Of a DNA stretch of 64,000 nt, positions 63,820 to 64,000 are shown piece after piece. The notes under the pieces are model-generated. The model searched no databases and was not told where the DNA came from. It saw nothing but the letters and a program-made list of their open reading frames with translations. Origin of the DNA: an uncultured Flavobacteriaceae bacterium (lineage in GTDB: Bacteria; Bacteroidota; Bacteroidia; Flavobacteriales; Flavobacteriaceae); NCBI GenBank assembly GCA_947489085.1, contig CANLCJ010000017.1, positions 1-64,000 on the forward strand. The letters are read 5' to 3'. Positions within the stretch are counted from its first letter, which is position 1; each line of letters opens with the position of its first letter. A program made the translations under genes and the position numbers.

Positions 63820-63827
63820 TATATTTG
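63820..63827 (+). promoter_or_regulatory. -7 box TATATTTG of greA
   Basis: TAnnTTTG match 124 bp before the greA start codon, upstream of the leader hairpin. Confidence 0.55.
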
Positions 63828-63858
63828 TGATACTGTCTCGTGAAAGCGGGATTTTTTT

Positions 63859-63930
63859 ATGCTGAACTTGTTTATTCTTAACTACTGTAGTGTAGATGAT
63901 TTAAGAATTTTAGAGTTTCAGCATCTTTTT
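63859..63930 (+). promoter_or_regulatory. nested hairpin with T run in greA leader
   Basis: Outer arms ATGCTGAA/TTCAGCAT (63859-63866, 63917-63924), middle arms ATTCTTAA/TTAAGAAT (63874-63881, 63901-63908) and a tip CTAC/GTAG, followed at once by CTTTTT. It lies between the greA promoter and its start codon with no gene before it on this strand, so it looks like a leader terminator or attenuator. Confidence 0.55.
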
Positions 63931-63950
63931 ATTAAATAAACGATGAAGTA

Positions 63951-64000
63951 ATGAGTAAAGTATCTTACTATACACCAGAAGGACTAAAAAAATTAAGAGA
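63951..64000 (+). CDS. greA: transcription elongation factor GreA, 5' end only
   Basis: The first 16 codons, beginning MSKVSYYTPEGLKKLR, match the N-terminus of Bacteroidota GreA, which rescues backtracked RNA polymerase by stimulating transcript cleavage. The gene runs off the end of the window, so only the start and leader can be judged. ATG at 63951, preceded by a GATGAAGTA spacer. Confidence 0.85.
   Translation, partial: MSKVSYYTPEGLKKLR

Overview
The window looks like chromosomal DNA of a Flavobacteriaceae member (Bacteroidota), probably marine. The evidence is AT-rich sequence, Bacteroidota-type -7 promoter boxes (TAnnTTTG) in front of many genes, type IX secretion (T9SS) C-terminal sorting domains, many lipoproteins with SC/AC lipoboxes, a three-gene sdhCAB operon, and a Bacteroidota-style thiamine operon. 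I see no rRNA, tRNA, CRISPR array or complete insertion sequence.

Layout. 1-1.0 kb: an HNH nuclease whose C-terminal region resembles the effector component of ABC-three-component (ABC-3C) conflict systems, followed by what looks like a broken middle-component gene. 1.3-7.6 kb: a secreted jelly-roll (PL7-like) protein, an EEP-family hydrolase, hflX, a Tas-like aldo/keto reductase, and an xth-OmpA lipoprotein pair. 7.8-11.3 kb: a giant SprA-like outer-membrane barrel. 11.3-22.0 kb: a nitrogen-assimilation island (glnK-amt, a second amt, a BBP2-type porin and divergent gltBD). 22.5-31.0 kb: a second PL7-like lipoprotein, fbp, a GNAT enzyme, an OlsF-like ornithine-lipid synthase and sdhCAB. 31.2-40.6 kb: three paralogous TIG/HELGH-metalloprotease/T9SS proteins around an aminopeptidase P, then a GH39-like lipoprotein. 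40.9-45.7 kb: aspartate kinase with a divergent ACT-like protein, a MITE-like palindromic element, an alpha/beta hydrolase, two small Cys/His proteins and thiL. 45.9-50.5 kb: a four-gene lipoprotein operon ending in a MbnP/MbnH (copper-protein/di-haem) pair. 50.9-51.8 kb: one T9SS cargo protein. 52-63.3 kb: a complete thiamine operon (thiS-C-TenI-like-SNF2-D-E-G-H-F) behind a TPP riboswitch, with a SWIM/SNF2 helicase inside it. The window ends in a degenerate Rieske-type lipoprotein and the 5' end of greA, whose leader carries a terminator-like hairpin.

How the genes work together. The porin, two ammonium channels, PII protein and GOGAT form an ammonium uptake and assimilation module. thiL lies outside the operon but completes the thiamine pathway. 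The MbnP/MbnH pair with two surface lipoproteins suggests a cell-surface copper-related module. The best candidates for something undescribed are the SNF2 helicase embedded in the riboswitch-controlled thi operon, the surface MbnPH operon, the decayed ABC-3C-like locus, the MITE-like element, the twin palindromes upstream of the second PL7-like gene, and the greA leader structure.
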